64,000 nucleotides of DNA from Pegoplata infirma (GCA_963921195.1 OY992539.1:42886657-42950656), one strand, 5' to 3'. Positions 1 to 11,397 are shown, counted from the first letter of the stretch. Numbers and translations: made by a program. The notes: generated from the sequence alone by a model not told the origin.

Positions 1-478
1 GATGAGGTTATTTATCTCACTAGAATAAATATAGATACAACAAGGACACACAGCTCACATTCCAGCGATGCTCTGAGGAAATAATAGAATTTGTTACACC
101 ATCAGCCCCTATTACACCGTCCGACAGCCAATATTAAACATGTACCGGATGATATACGTCCGAAAGTATGTATCAAATGGAGTAAAACTGCACTTACAGA
201 TTTTCATTTTGTTTCCTTTTAAAAGAACTTCAAAGTTTTAAAGGATACATTTTAAAAAATATTTCTGAAATATTTGTACCTGGCCCATTATGCCGTATCA
301 GGATTAAAGGATGTGAATAAAGTTGTTCGAAAACTTTATCAAAATACTTTAGGGAAAATTTTGAATGATATTGAAGGATAAAGTTTTGAAATGACGTAAC
401 TTACCTCCTTTTTCCTTATATGTAAAAATAATAAAATAGAAAAACTAGGGGAGATTCTCTTCTTTCATTTGATATCAC
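1..478. other. AT-rich stretch without recognisable gene or repeat
   Basis: I see no coding pattern, RNA gene or terminal inverted repeat here. It runs up to the TA dinucleotide at 479-480 that borders the next element. It may be low-copy sequence or an old unrecognisable repeat. Confidence 0.4.
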
Positions 479-480
479 TA

Positions 481-885
481 CACCATTTACAGATGTAATT
501 CGAAAAAGATCAATTGTAATTCGAAGATTCTATTTGTAATTCGAAGATTCCATTTGTAATTCGAAGATTCCATTTGTAATTCGAAGATTCCATTTGTAAT
601 TCGAATACTCCAATTGTAATTCGAAGATTCCATTTGTAATTCGAATACTCCAATTGTAATTCGAAGATTCCATTTGTAATTCGAAGATTCCAATTGTAAT
701 TCGAAAAAGATCAATTGTAATTCGAAAAAGATCAATTGTAATTCGAAAAAGATCAATTGTAATTCGAAAAAGATCAATTGTAATTCGTAAAAGATCAATT
801 GTAATTCGTAAAAGATCAATTGTAATTCGAAGATTCCAATTGTAATTCGAAAAATATCAATGGAAATACAGTTAAGAAATTAGGT
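481..885 (+). mobile_element. Half copy of palindromic minisatellite transposon (20-21 bp units)
   Basis: The left end CACCATTTACAG, preceded by TA at 479-480, equals both ends of the complete element at 54506-54943. The interior is a tandem array of about 18 units of 20-21 bp of type TGTAATTCGAAGATTCCATT, with variants AAAAAGATCAAT and ATACTCCAAT. The array ends near 870 in an ATATCAATGGAAAT block, which is the midpoint of the complete copy, so this is one arm only and the right arm and end are missing. The array is open on the minus strand for about 110 codons only because a 21-bp unit gives a 7-residue repeat; this is not a gene. Confidence 0.8.
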
Positions 886-960
886 CAAAGTTAAGAAATC
901 GCCATGATGGCGACTTCAAAATAAATCGAGGGTTAAGAGCAAACAGTTAGATTTTTGCGT

Positions 961-1442
961 GAATGTTATGAAATTTAAAGCTCAAATGCGATTTTCTCGA
1001 AAAAAAAGATGAACGTGTTTCTGATTTTTTTTGTGTGGATGGACAAACATCTAAACTTTTAAAAAAATAAATAAAAAAAAGTGGCCGGATTTTTGATAAA
1101 TTGACTTTTTTAAAAAATGGAAAATTTCAGAACGGGTTCAGAAAATTTAAAAAAAAAAAAAATTTTAATCGATAGCCTATACAAAACTATATAAAAACGT
1201 AAATTTTTGACATTGTGGTGCATTCCGTTTTGATGTGATAAATATTTAATCAAGGCAACTCGCCACAAATTTTACCATTTTTCCAATATTTGACCACGCC
1301 TCCTAATCCCAGTTTTCGAAAATTTGAAAAACCAAAAACGCAATTTTCTTAGTTACATATAGGGCTATCCAAACAACCTATTCAGAAATTTACGGGATAC
1401 ATGTTTTTCTGTAGCGGGACATTTGGTGTGGAATACCTCATA
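961..1442 (-). mobile_element. Arm of a fold-back repeat, family with GGCATTCCACACC-type end
   Basis: This block is an inverted copy of 60736-61180. Shared landmarks are ATGCGATTTTCTCGAAAA, GTGGATGGACAAACAT, CCGGATTTTTGATAAATT, TTTCAGAACGGGTT and a stretch around TTTGACCACGCCTCCTAA. Its outer end, read on the minus strand, is ATGAGGTATTCCACACC, matching the end at 19309. No coding sequence is visible. A non-autonomous fold-back DNA element is likely, superfamily unknown. Confidence 0.6.
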
Positions 1443-2105
1443 TATAAAAAAACAATTTCCATTAACAAGACAAACCGACATTTAAAATTCTACTGATGAT
1501 AACACTAACTGGAGTGTTTGAAACCGGTATGGAAATACCAGAAATTTCTATAATTTTTAGAAATTCAATTTTTCTTCTGGATTTTTTTAACTTGATCCCT
1601 TTTAAAAATAGTAAAATTTGGCTAAACTTGAAATTTTGTCCCGAAAAAACAAAAAAATTTTTGTAAAATTTGGAGAAACTTTAAATTTTGCTTAATATTT
1701 TGTTAGTTTTTTGAAATTTGATTTTTATTTTTTTTTTTGTATAAATAAGTGTTTCGTGAGTTTGAGTCAACGTGACCGTGATTGAATCTTGGAAAAATCC
1801 TGTCGTAAGCGGGAGTGAGTGTGAGTCAAAAGTCACACACATGCCCATATTTAGTTTAAATGTATTAAATAAAATTTAATGGCGGTTCTTTTTATAGAAC
1901 ATAATAACCTCTCGCTGACATTTTGAGGGGTCATTTTAGTTTTTTTGTTCTTAAATTTACCATTGAAGTTTAAACACGTCCATTTATAGAGTTAACATTT
2001 TTTAAAAATATCTTCTGCATAAAATTTTACTCGGAATAAATCGACTAAAAACATTTTTAGGTGTTTCTAATTCATTATTACGAGATAAAATATGAAATTT
2101 GCTAC
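1443..2105. other. Unassigned AT-rich sequence with a possible hAT MITE remnant
   Basis: Around 1745-1850 there are GTGAGTTTGAGTCA, GTGAGTGTGAGTCA and ATGCCCATATTTAG, which resemble an end of the TCACTCACG-rich MITE at 21961-22443. No duplication or second end is visible. The remainder shows nothing recognisable. Confidence 0.35.
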
Positions 2106-2463
2106 TTAAGGTGCCTTCAGACTATAATATTTGTAATAATATCTGTCAAAATTTTATAAAATCTATAAAATACCTAAGACAAATAATTATATGTGCATTT
2201 TTTTATATTAAGTTATAGGAAAGAAAAGAAATTATTTTTTCATGTTTGGTTAATATTTTATTATGTTTATATATAAGCATTAAAATCATAAACATTTTCA
2301 TTTTATACCATATTTTTTAAAACTGAAAATAACGAAAAAGGAAATACTTCTCATATTTTCTATAGAAAATAATTATATGTGCATAAAAGAAAATTCCTAT
2401 ATATTCTTTTTGATTTGCAATATAATTAAATGTTATGTGAAAATTTGTGTTCGCCTTGTGTAT

Positions 2464-2925
2464 TTAAACTTTTTTAAGCCTAGGAGGCATAAAACCCACC
2501 AAGGTTTTTAATTTAACCCCTTGACCCCCGTTTTGCCAGTATTTTAAGTCAAAGTCCTTTAATGGTCTTGTACGGCTTTGACTTTCAAATGACCTTGGCA
2601 GATATGGTCCTAAAGAGGAATTTAATTGGGCGTAGGTCGGGACTAATGGCTGGCCATTATAATACTGGTATGTTCTGCTCATTTAGCAAGTTTTTTGTCA
2701 AACGAGTGACATGGATTAAAGCGTTATCTTGTGAGAATGTCCAATTATCTTCATACAGTTCGGTAGAAAAGTCTATTAAATGGTCCCCAACAAGTAAAAA
2801 TATATTTTTGCATTATTTTTATTGGAAACAAATCATATTCAAACCCTTCCTCATGATCTAAATGCATCCTATACCATGACGGATTCGAAACTGTGCTTTC
2901 GAAAATAGCACGTTTGGCGGAAATG
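2464..2925 (-). pseudogene. Tc1-like transposase, C-terminal half (left arm)
   Basis: The minus strand encodes a QDNA box, then a TRLTKN segment and a PAISPDL box, the order around the second and third acidic residues of the Tc1/mariner DDE domain. In an active enzyme the last box continues toward a catalytic Glu; here a Lys appears where PIEN is expected. The DNA-binding N-terminal half and first Asp region are absent and the frame has stops. It is the inverted partner of 3062-3480. Confidence 0.75.
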
Positions 2926-3061
2926 TCTTAAATCTCTACAAGAGAAGTGGTGACCATCAGCGCCGTCTTAATTTAACTTTTTTCGTCATATTTAGTGACA
3001 AAAAAAGTTTAATTTGGATGACAATGATCGTTAACACCGATATTGGAGAGATTTAAGACAT

Positions 3062-3480
3062 CCGCGCCAAACGTGCTTTTTGCAAAACCACTGTTGCGAA
3101 TCCGTTATGGTATGGGATGCATATGGATCAGGAGGACGGTTCCGAATATGATTTGCCCATACTAAAAACAATGCAAAATATAATTTTACTTGTTTGGGAA
3201 CATTTAAAAGACTTTGCTACCGAACTGTGTTGAGATAATTTGACATTCCACCAAGACAACGCCACAATTCATATCACTGGTTTGACAAAAAACTTGTTTA
3301 ATACACCCAGCATACCAGTTTTGAAGTTGCCAGCCATTAGTCCCGACCTAAACCTAACTAAATTCCTCCTTAGGACCCTTTCTGCCAAGGTCGTTTCAAA
3401 GTCAAAGCGGTACACAACGCGCTAAGGACCTAAATTTGCGATATTGACGAAACAAGGGAAAAATGGTATTGGCACATTAA
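3062..3480 (+). pseudogene. Tc1-like transposase, C-terminal half (right arm)
   Basis: An upstream stretch reads like the VMVWGC region. The frame open from about 3240 reads FHQDNATIHITGLTKN, then IPVLKLPAISPDLNLTKF. This is the second Asp (QDNA) and the PISPDLNPIEN region of a Tc1-like transposase, with Thr-Lys in place of Ile-Glu, so the third catalytic residue is lost. Stops interrupt the frame on both sides. It faces away from the left-arm copy and cannot give an active protein. Confidence 0.8.
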
Positions 3481-4087
3481 AAAACTTGATTGGTTTTACG
3501 ACTCGTACACTAAAACAAGTATAAATATTCAAGTGTATACCAATTTTTTATAAATAACCTAATTATATTGTAAATCAAAAAGAAAATGTATGAATTTTCT
3601 TTTTTGCACATATAATTATTTTCTATGAAGTATATTTTTATTCCTTATTTTCTGTATTAAAAAATAAAGTTTAAAAAAAATGTTTTTATGATTTTAAAGC
3701 TTACTTAAAAACATAACAAAATATTAACCAAACTTGAAAAAATATTTTGTTTTCTTTCCTATAACTCAATATAATACAGTGCACATATAATTATTTATCT
3801 TAGGTAGTATGGTGTAAACACAAATCGGTATAAAACCAAGAGAAATACGGATTGAAAAATGACAAGCGGATACGTATTCTCATTTTTAGAAATTTCTCTA
3901 AAAATGAGAAAACGTATACGCTTTTCATAAGATAAGGGTTGTATTTGTTTTGATAATATTTAAGATGTGATGGTGTAAATACGCAAAGGATTTTTAAAAA
4001 TATTTTTTGACAAGCGGAGAAAGTTTCGTATTATTTAAGATACGTATTTTCTTACGACTCAGTATTATAGTCTGAAATGGGCTTTAA

Positions 4088-4681
4088 CAACAGTCCAAAT
4101 TTATGATTCGATATTAGCAAATTGATCCCAACAACATTTTTAATATTTTTGTATTTTCTTTAGTTTAGGGTATATTATATTAATACGATTTACGAAATAT
4201 TAAATGAACACGACTAGAATATTAAAATTCATGTGACAATATCATCATAATGATTAGTAAAGAAATGTGACCTCGAGCTAGAGCAATCTTTCTCAAAATA
4301 TATGTGTCAAGTTTATAAAAGTCATTCCACAGATAAACATAAGTAATTGCAAAAAAAATCTATAAATTTTGTTCAATTACTAATTTTCATTAAAATGAAA
4401 ATAATATATTTTTCTAAAAATCCAAACACGTAGAAAAATCTTTAAATTATCTAAAATATACTTTTAACAATAAACAACATCCAACAAAAAAGAAACACCC
4501 TTAAATGAAAATAAAAGCCATTTCAGATCAATAATACAAGTATTAACAACAAAAATTTATTTCTTAAAAACATGCAACAATACAAAATATGTGAAAATAT
4601 GTTATCGAATTTATTCTGTTTTGTCGGAAATAACTAAATCAAAATTTAAATCCTCATAAAATTTTACTGTTACATACATGG
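4088..4681. other. AT-rich stretch with one dispersed-repeat fragment
   Basis: Positions about 4225-4310 (GACAATATCATCATAATGAT, ATGTGACCTCGAGCTAGA) match the dispersed repeat at 45640-46300. The rest, up to the MITE end at 4682, shows no gene or inverted repeat. Confidence 0.45.
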
Positions 4682-5340
4682 CACAGTACACAAGTAGTAT
4701 GCAAACAGGGTTGCAGTGAAAGTGTAAAAGTATAAGTGATTAGAGCTGCAAAACTATCGATGGTACTATCGATAGTATCGATGGTTTTATTTTTAAAGGA
4801 CTATCGATAGTTTATACCCGATAGCGATATTATCGCCGAAAAAATATTAGCTTCAAAAAGATTGTCACTTGCTGAAAACTTAATCAAAAAGTGAACCGTT
4901 TTAAAAATCTTTATATCATTTTGGAATAATTCTACTTTTTGAAGTATTAATGCAATGATAGTAACCTCGTGTTAATGATATTGCGAAATTTATGGTCCGA
5001 ACAGAACAAGAACGCCATGGTGGAAGATCGCCGTAGTGAGTTAAAATAGACTGGAATGGCAGTGAACGCCAAAAACTGTAATTTCTGTGTTCAGAAGTAC
5101 CAAGTTGTAATGAAAAAAACGTAATTTTACGCAAAATCTTACAATTCCTTAAAATATCCGATACTATCGATAGTATCGATAGTTTAAAAAAAAACTATCG
5201 AAAATATCGAATGGGACGACTATCGATAGTTTTGCAGCTCTATAAGTGATAGCACAAGGTGTAACTTTAAACGTTTCATATAAACGACACGACAAAAAGA
5301 AAAACAACTAGAAAACACGCAATAAAAGCAAAAGAACAAA
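4682..5340 (+). mobile_element. MITE of the CACAGTACATAAG family, interrupted
   Basis: The left end CACAGTACACAAGTAGTATG matches both ends of the complete copy at 53008-53511. After the hAT insertion (4741-5242) the family sequence resumes at AGCACAAGGTGTAAC and continues ACGTTTCATATAAACGACAC, parallel to 53069-53110. The right terminal repeat is not found, so the copy is truncated or diverged near 5340. Its partner at 53 kb supplies the empty site for the nested element. Confidence 0.6.
4741..5242. mobile_element. hAT-type MITE, perfect 8-bp target duplication
   Basis: Terminal inverted repeats TAGAGCTGCAAAACTATCGA are flanked by TAAGTGAT at 4733-4740 and 5243-5250. The subterminal region is packed with ACTATCGATAGT palindromes at both ends. 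The 502-bp interior has no transposase; an opening on the minus strand at 4916-5134 resembles nothing I know. TIRs starting TAG with an 8-bp duplication are typical of hAT elements. Insertion into the CACAGTAC-family MITE is confirmed by the uninterrupted paralogue at 53 kb (TTAGTGACAGAACACGGTG). Confidence 0.88.
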
Positions 5341-5405
5341 AAACTAATTTATGAAGTATTCCAAAATTTTTGACTACAAAAAAAACACTTTTTCGGCCTT
5401 ACCTA

Positions 5406-7954
5406 CACTCTAAAAATTGTTTGTAAAATTACTACTATAAAGTGGGTAAATTTTTATGTAAAATAACACACAACGAGTAAAATTGAGCACGAAGTGTTTA
5501 AAATTTTAGTTTACACACAAATATTAGAATATTACGCACATTAGATAGTATTTTTTGTGTTGACATACAAATTTGTAAAATAATAAACACTTTAATTTTA
5601 AAATTACACATTTTGTGTGTATGGTAAGCATTTAATGTTTAAATTTAAAATATTGAACATTTAATGCGTAATATAAAAACAAAAATTGAAATTGTCAAAG
5701 TAAATTAAAAAGGAAAATAAAAGCAGAAAATTTCTTAATTTCTCTATTGAAATAAAATAACGAGAAAAATGCAATAAAAAAACGAAAATACTTTAAATAG
5801 AGATAAGATAATTATAACTAAAAATATTTTGCTGCATCATATGCCTTAATAAAATTAAAAGAAACATAAGAAGCGTTAAAATACATCTGAAACCTAGAAA
5901 TTTGTAGCATCTACAAAACATCATATTTTTCAAAAAATGTTTGCCAATCTTAAACTAGAAAGGTAAGTACACAAAGAAAATTGTGAAAAGTTTTATTACA
6001 AAAAAAGAATTTAAAATGTTTTCTTTAAAAAATATCCCTATGTAAGAATATGATGATATTTTTTATAAAAATTTCTAAGATTCGTAGAGATTTTTCTAAA
6101 ATAAAAATTACTCAGATTTTTCTATAGAAAAAATATCTTAGATTCTGAGAATTTTTCTATAGAAAAAATGTCTCAGATTCTGAGAATTTTTCTATAAAAA
6201 AATGTCTCGATTCTAAGAATTTTTCTATAGAAAAAATGTCTCAGATTCTGAGAATTTTTCTATCGAAAAAATGTCTCAGATTCTGAGAATTTTTGTATCG
6301 AAAAAATGTCTCAGATTCTGAGAATTTTTCTATAGAAAAAATATCTCAGATTCTGAGAATTTTTCTATGGAAAAAATGTCTCAGATTCTGAGAATTTTTC
6401 TATAGAAAAAATGTCTCAGATTCTAAAAATTTTTCTATATAAAAAATTTTTTATAAAAATTTCTAAGATTAATAGAGATTTTTTCTAAAATAAAAATTAC
6501 TCAGATTTTTCAATAGAAAAAATGTCTCAGATTCTGAGAATTTTTCTATAGAAAAAATGTCTCAGATTCTGATAATTTTTCTATAGAAAAAATGTCTCAG
6601 ATTCTGAGAATTTTTCTATAGAAAAAATGATTCAGATTCTGAGAACTTTTCTATAGAAAAAATGTCTCAGATTCTGAGAATTTTTCTATAGAAAAAATGT
6701 CTCAGATTCTGACAATTTTTCTATAGAAAAAATGTCTTAGATTCTGAAAATTTTTCTATAGAAAAAATGTCTCAGATTCTGAGATCTTTTCGATAGCAAA
6801 AATGTCCCAGATTTCGAGAATTTTTCTATAGAAAAAATGTTTCAGATTCTGAGAATTTTTCTATAGAAAAAATGTCTCAGATTCTGAGAATTTTTCTATA
6901 AAAAAAAAGTCTCAGATTCTGAGAATTTTTCTATAAAAAAAATGTCTCAGATTCTGAGAATTTTTCTATAGAAAAAATGTCTCAGATTCTGAGAATTTTT
7001 CTATAAAAAAAATGTCTCAGATTTTGAGAATTTTTCTATAGAAAAAATGTTTCAGATTCTGAGAAATTTGTTTTATAAAAAAAATTCTCAAAATTTGAGA
7101 CAATTTTTCTATAGAAATAATCTCAGAATCTGACATAATTTTTTTATAGAAAAATTCTCGGAATCTGAAACATTTTTCTATAGAAAAGGAGATATGAATT
7201 TCATAGTAAAAAATACTATTAACTTTTTTTAAATTTTTATTTACTTTTTTTTAGATGAAATAACAATTCATAAAATCAAAACTCAGATTCCAAATCCCAA
7301 TTCTGGAAGAGTAGACTTTCTTTCAAAAAGACAGAGGAATATCTTTTAGAGGAAATTAAGTAACAAGAAATTGTGGAAAGAGAATATTAAAGATCTAGGA
7401 CTTAGAAGTTTTTGTTAAGATTTTGTTTATTTTTAAAATGCTTTTCTCAAAAAGTATAAAATTGATAATGTTTAAAAATAAATGTTTATCATCTTTTAGA
7501 TATCGTATTTAATAATACTTTAATTTATTATTTTTCCCTTGTTTGTTTTAGTTTTAATATTAAGCAATCTATTACAAAATTATGTTCGTGTTAATATATT
7601 TTTGCAATTTATATTATATAGAAATAAAAACTATGAAAATAACAAAATGCATTTTTTGGATTTATTTTCTATAGGAATAAAAAAATGCAATTTTGAACAT
7701 TTTATATGCATTTTTACACACATTCTGAAGATTTTTAGACACAAATATTTTAAAATTACACACTTTGTGTGTACTGCTACAGAATTTTGTAAGCAGTTAA
7801 CTTGTAGGTGTACACACAAAATGTTTAATAGTTGTACACACTTTGTGTGCAAATGTTGAAATTTAAACACATAGAGTATTTTTACCCACTTTATTGTAGG
7901 AGAACAGTTACCTACAATAAAGTGGGTAAAATTCAACAAAATTTTATAAGAGTG
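5406..7954. mobile_element. CACTCT-ended element (TA duplication) enclosing a satellite array
   Basis: Ends CACTCTAAAAATTG and TTTTATAAGAGTG are flanked by TA (5404-5405 and 7955-7956). Subterminal blocks contain AAAGTGGGTAAATTTTTATG and its inverted partner AATAAAGTGGGTAAAATTCA, plus TACACACTTTGTGTG-type palindromes. A smaller relative at 63282-63749 has the same architecture. The middle (6030-7185) is a 35-bp satellite. No transposase is visible; two overlapping openings near 7539-7939 are A/T-rich and resemble no family. Confidence 0.7.
6030..7185. repeat. Satellite array, 35-bp double-palindrome unit
   Basis: About 30 imperfect units alternate the palindrome TCTCAGATTCTGAGA with the perfect palindrome TTTTTCTATAGAAAAA. 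Units vary through substitutions and A-run length. Orientation switches near 7070-7180, where TCTCAGAATCTGA forms appear. It is more diverged than the arrays at 13.2 and 56.6 kb. Confidence 0.9.
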
Positions 7955-7958
7955 TATT

Positions 7959-10799
7959 TCAATTGTCTTAAAAATTGGTAAATATATTCTTCTGATTTTT
8001 GTTGAATTTCGGTTTTTGTTATTTAGTCAAAATTGTTAATGGTTCGCGTTTTATCGCTATTCAAAGTTGGTATTTTGCAACAATTTTATGAAAAATACAT
8101 AATGTTTAAATGATCGTATCTTTGGAACGCATCATCCGATTGTCACGAAATAAAAAGCAAAATAATGGTTATGTCCTGTTCTTAAAATAGAATTTTGAAA
8201 AAGGATAGGATGCTTTGCAAAAAGGATATTGAAATTAAAAAAATGTCCTTAATTTGCAAATATCTCAAAATGCGTATCTTTAATTTTCCTATATTTTTTT
8301 GCACATATAGCCCAAAATATACTTAACAATATATGCAAATCCCAAATTGGGGTGATGAGCGGTTTTATTATAAACGTGGTTTCCTGAAACGACTAATTGA
8401 TTTTTGTTAACCCAGCAAAACTTAGATTACCAAGTAAGGTATAAAATATGGTATAGGATCTCTTATTTTATACATTGCAGCATTGATGATTTTAACAGGC
8501 GATGAGACTCAAAGTAATGCATCCACATTATCACATAGAATACCAGTAAGGTATAAAATAAGTCATAAATTTATAACGAAGAATACGAGTAAGGTGTAAA
8601 ATATATGATATTTTATAGGTTACGAGAAATGAAATAATATAGCATACCAGAAGATAATATATAAGGTGTTACGAGTAGTGAAAAAGTAATTTTGTATTAA
8701 ATTTACTCACGTGATTGTAAGTGAGTGTAAGTAGATAAAATATGCTCATGAGTTTGTGTCGTTAGAAATTTCCTGTCGTGAGCCCATCTCTAGTTTTAAC
8801 TTATGCATTTTTTTATAAAATAATTATTTTTTATGTTATTGTAATGCATTATGCATTCAATTATAAATAATGCATTATTTCAAACTTTCAAATAATACAT
8901 AATGTAACCAAATATAAGTCATCCATGATTTAATGTTTAGAAATAATAAATATGAAATACATTTTATCCAATAATCATGCGTTACGTAGCAAATTATTAG
9001 TAATGCATTATTTTTCACTTGAAAATAATACTTTGTGGAACAAATGTTTGGTAAGACATCCTAAAATAATGCTACAAATAAGGTATATACATTACCTGGT
9101 AATGTGTTATATAATCACTACCCATTACCAAAGTTTTGCTGGGAATAACTCTTGTTTACAAATTAAAAACAATTTCTGCGCAGTAACCGCAAATATTTTT
9201 TTTATATATATTTTGGACTGCTAAACTCAAAAATTTCATTAAAAGAACATTTCGCGAATACGTTTTTGTTTAATGAATTTTTTAGCGTTTTTTGGAGGTA
9301 TTTTGACTATTTTTCTTATATCTTAAGTTCTGTTTATCTGATCTTCTCGCAATAAAAAACAAATTAAAGACAAAAAAGTTTCCAACAAATCCTACATTCA
9401 TCATTTTTCCATCAGTTCATAGCTTTACACGCAAATAATTTTTTTTAGCGTTATTTGGAGGTATTTTGACTATTTTTCTTATATCTTGAGTTCCGTTCAT
9501 CTGATCTTTTCGCAATAAGAACCAAATTAAAGACAATCAAATTTCCAACAAATCCTTCATTCATTATTTTTATATCAGTTTTTAACTTTACGCGCAATAG
9601 GCAAACAAGGAAAAACTATTTTTTTATTACCAAAGCTCATTTTTAAAAAATTTTAAAAAACAGAAATCAAAAAAAATTACAATTTTTTTTTTATTTTATT
9701 ATGTATATTCATATAATTTGTGATAAATTCGGAGTAAACCTTTAGATTTTCATCAAATCAACTTTATTATATTTCTAAATGTTCAGGCTTTGCAGATAAA
9801 AAAAAAAAACGTAATTAATTGCAAAGATTTCTATTTCTTGACCTGTTTTAAATGATTTGTTAATCAAAAAACTTATTTTAGTCATATGTTTGAATATTGA
9901 GCGGAAAGCTTTGAACTGATGGAAAAATTATGAATGTAGGATTTGTTGGAAATTTGATTGTCTTTAATTTGGTTCTTATTTCGAAAAGATCAGATGAACG
10001 GAACTCAAGATATAAGAAAAATAGTCAAAATACCTCCAAATAACGCTAAAAAATTTATTTGCGTGTAAAGCTATGAACTGATGGGAAAATGGTGAATGTA
10101 GAATTTGTTGGAAATTTGATTGTCTTTAATTTGGTTTTTATTGCGAGAAGATCAAATAAACAGAACTTAAGATATAAGAAAAATAGTCAAAATACCTCCA
10201 AAAAACGCTAAAAAATTCATTAAACAAAAACGTATTAGCGGATTGTTCTTTTAATGAAATTTTTGAGTTTAGCGGTCCAAAATACATATAAAAAAATATT
10301 CGCGGTTACTGCGAAGAAATTGTTTTTCATTTGTAAACAAAAGTTATTAACAAAAATCAATAAGTCGTTTCAGGAAACCACGTTTATAATAAAACCGCTC
10401 ATCACCCCAATTTGGGATTTGCATATGTTGTTAAGTATATTTTGGGCTATAAGTGCAAACAAATATAGGAAAATTAAAGATACGCATTTTGAGATATTTG
10501 CAAATTAAGGACATTTTTTTAATTTCAATATCCTTTTTGCAAAGCATCCTATCCTTTTTCAAAATTCTGTTTTAAGAACAGGACATAACCATTATTTTGC
10601 TTTTTATTTCGTGACAATCGGATGATGCGTTCCAAAGATACGATCATTTAAACATTATGTATTTTTCATAAAATTGTTGCAAAATAACAACTTTGAACAG
10701 CGATAAAACGCGAACCATTCACAATTTCGACTAAATAGCAAAATCCGAAATTCAACAAAAATCAGAAGAATGGATATGTTAATTTTTGGATAAATTGAA
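7959..10799. mobile_element. Long-inverted-repeat (fold-back) element
   Basis: The left arm (about 7959-8410 plus 9144-9600) is repeated in reverse at about 9897-10799, close to 900 bp per arm once the nested insertion is removed. Landmarks are TCTTCTGATTTTTGTTGAAT at the outer ends and CCCAAATTGGGGTGATGAGC in both arms. Each arm has an internal direct duplication around TTTGGAGGTATTTTGACTAT (9280s and 9450s). The central 300 bp are A/T-rich. No transposase was recognised, so the superfamily is open. The left end abuts the TA at 7955-7956. Confidence 0.75.
8411..9143. mobile_element. CCCAGC-ended MITE nested in the fold-back element
   Basis: Terminal repeats CCCAGCAAAACTT and AAGTTTTGCTGGG bound 733 bp. 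The other arm of the host element gives the uninterrupted site GTTAATAAC; here the flanks read GTTAA and AATAAC, so a 2-bp AA duplication fits. The interior has repeated AAGGTATAAAATA motifs and, near 8690-8790, what looks like an old hAT MITE end (GAGCCCATCTCTAG). No coding capacity. Confidence 0.7.
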
Positions 10800-11389
10800 C
10801 CACTATCGGCTGATTGCCTATGCTATTCTAAATGGAAATAGTCTTATCTATTAATCGTTCTTATCATTATTTATTTGACTACAAATATTTTTTTTTTTAA
10901 ATTTCTGATTAAAATGGTTAATTGAAAAAAATATTCAATTAATCACCTATTAATTTAGTGATTGGTATAACAATCTTCTATATCGGAGGAGTTTCAATCA
11001 AAAAATTTATTGAAACTGCGTTTTTCGTAATTGAAATTCGTTTTCAATACTTTCTGTGTAAAAAGCAAAGAAGTCCATATTTGTTGTCATATTAAAAAAC
11101 ACCTCGAATACATCCCTGTTTTCATACTGATTATGTACTGTGTACAAAACATACATAAACATTTAACATACATTTTCAGTTCATTGATGAGATGATTTTG
11201 GTACATTATTTTGTTATTTTTTTTTTTTAATACTCCTCGACACGCACGCCACAACCATATATGAACAAAACGACCGAACATCAATATTGTGGTGTCTGTT
11301 GTTCATATTCACATCACACTTGAAAATTTCCAATATTCACGTATTATATATTTTTATTTTTTATTTTTTTTTTGGGGGAATATATGTTA
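10800..11389. other. Unassigned sequence with a CACAGTAC-family fragment
   Basis: About 11083-11150 (CACCTCGAATACATCCCTG, then TATGTACTGTGTAC) matches the right end of the MITE at 53008-53511. The rest shows no recognisable gene or inverted repeat. Confidence 0.45.
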
Positions 11390-11397
11390 CTTTCAAG

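Larger units (their letters stand above)
2173..3804. mobile_element. Giant-palindrome Tc1-like element
   Basis: Ends CCTAAGAC... and ...ATCTTAGG are flanked by TA (2171-2172 and 3805-3806). The two halves are inverted copies of each other over nearly their whole length of about 815 bp, meeting near 2990. Each arm has an outer and an inner copy of AATAATTATATGTGCA about 190 bp apart, the IR/DR arrangement known from some Tc1-like transposons, then the 3' half of a Tc1-like transposase reading outward. The arms differ by many substitutions and small indels, so the inverted duplication is old. The element sits inside the TTAA-flanked MITE. Confidence 0.8.
2110..4083. mobile_element. TTAA-flanked MITE split by a later insertion
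   Basis: The left end reads GGTGCCTTCAGACTATAATA and the right end, reversed, AGCCCATTTCAGACTATAATA. TTAA sits directly outside both (2106-2109 and 4084-4087), which fits a piggyBac-type 4-bp duplication; a 3-bp TAA duplication of PIF/Harbinger type is an alternative. The right part (3807-4083) has internal hairpins, for example a fold around 3862-3930 built on TCTCATTTTTAGAAATTTCT. Only about 60 bp of the left part precede the Tc1-like insertion at 2173. No coding sequence. Confidence 0.6.

Noticed and set aside
487..819. 110-codon minus-strand opening with IFFELQL repeats
   Set aside because: It is the translation of a 21-bp tandem repeat, whose unit is a multiple of three and lacks stops. 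The same occurs at 54403-54597.
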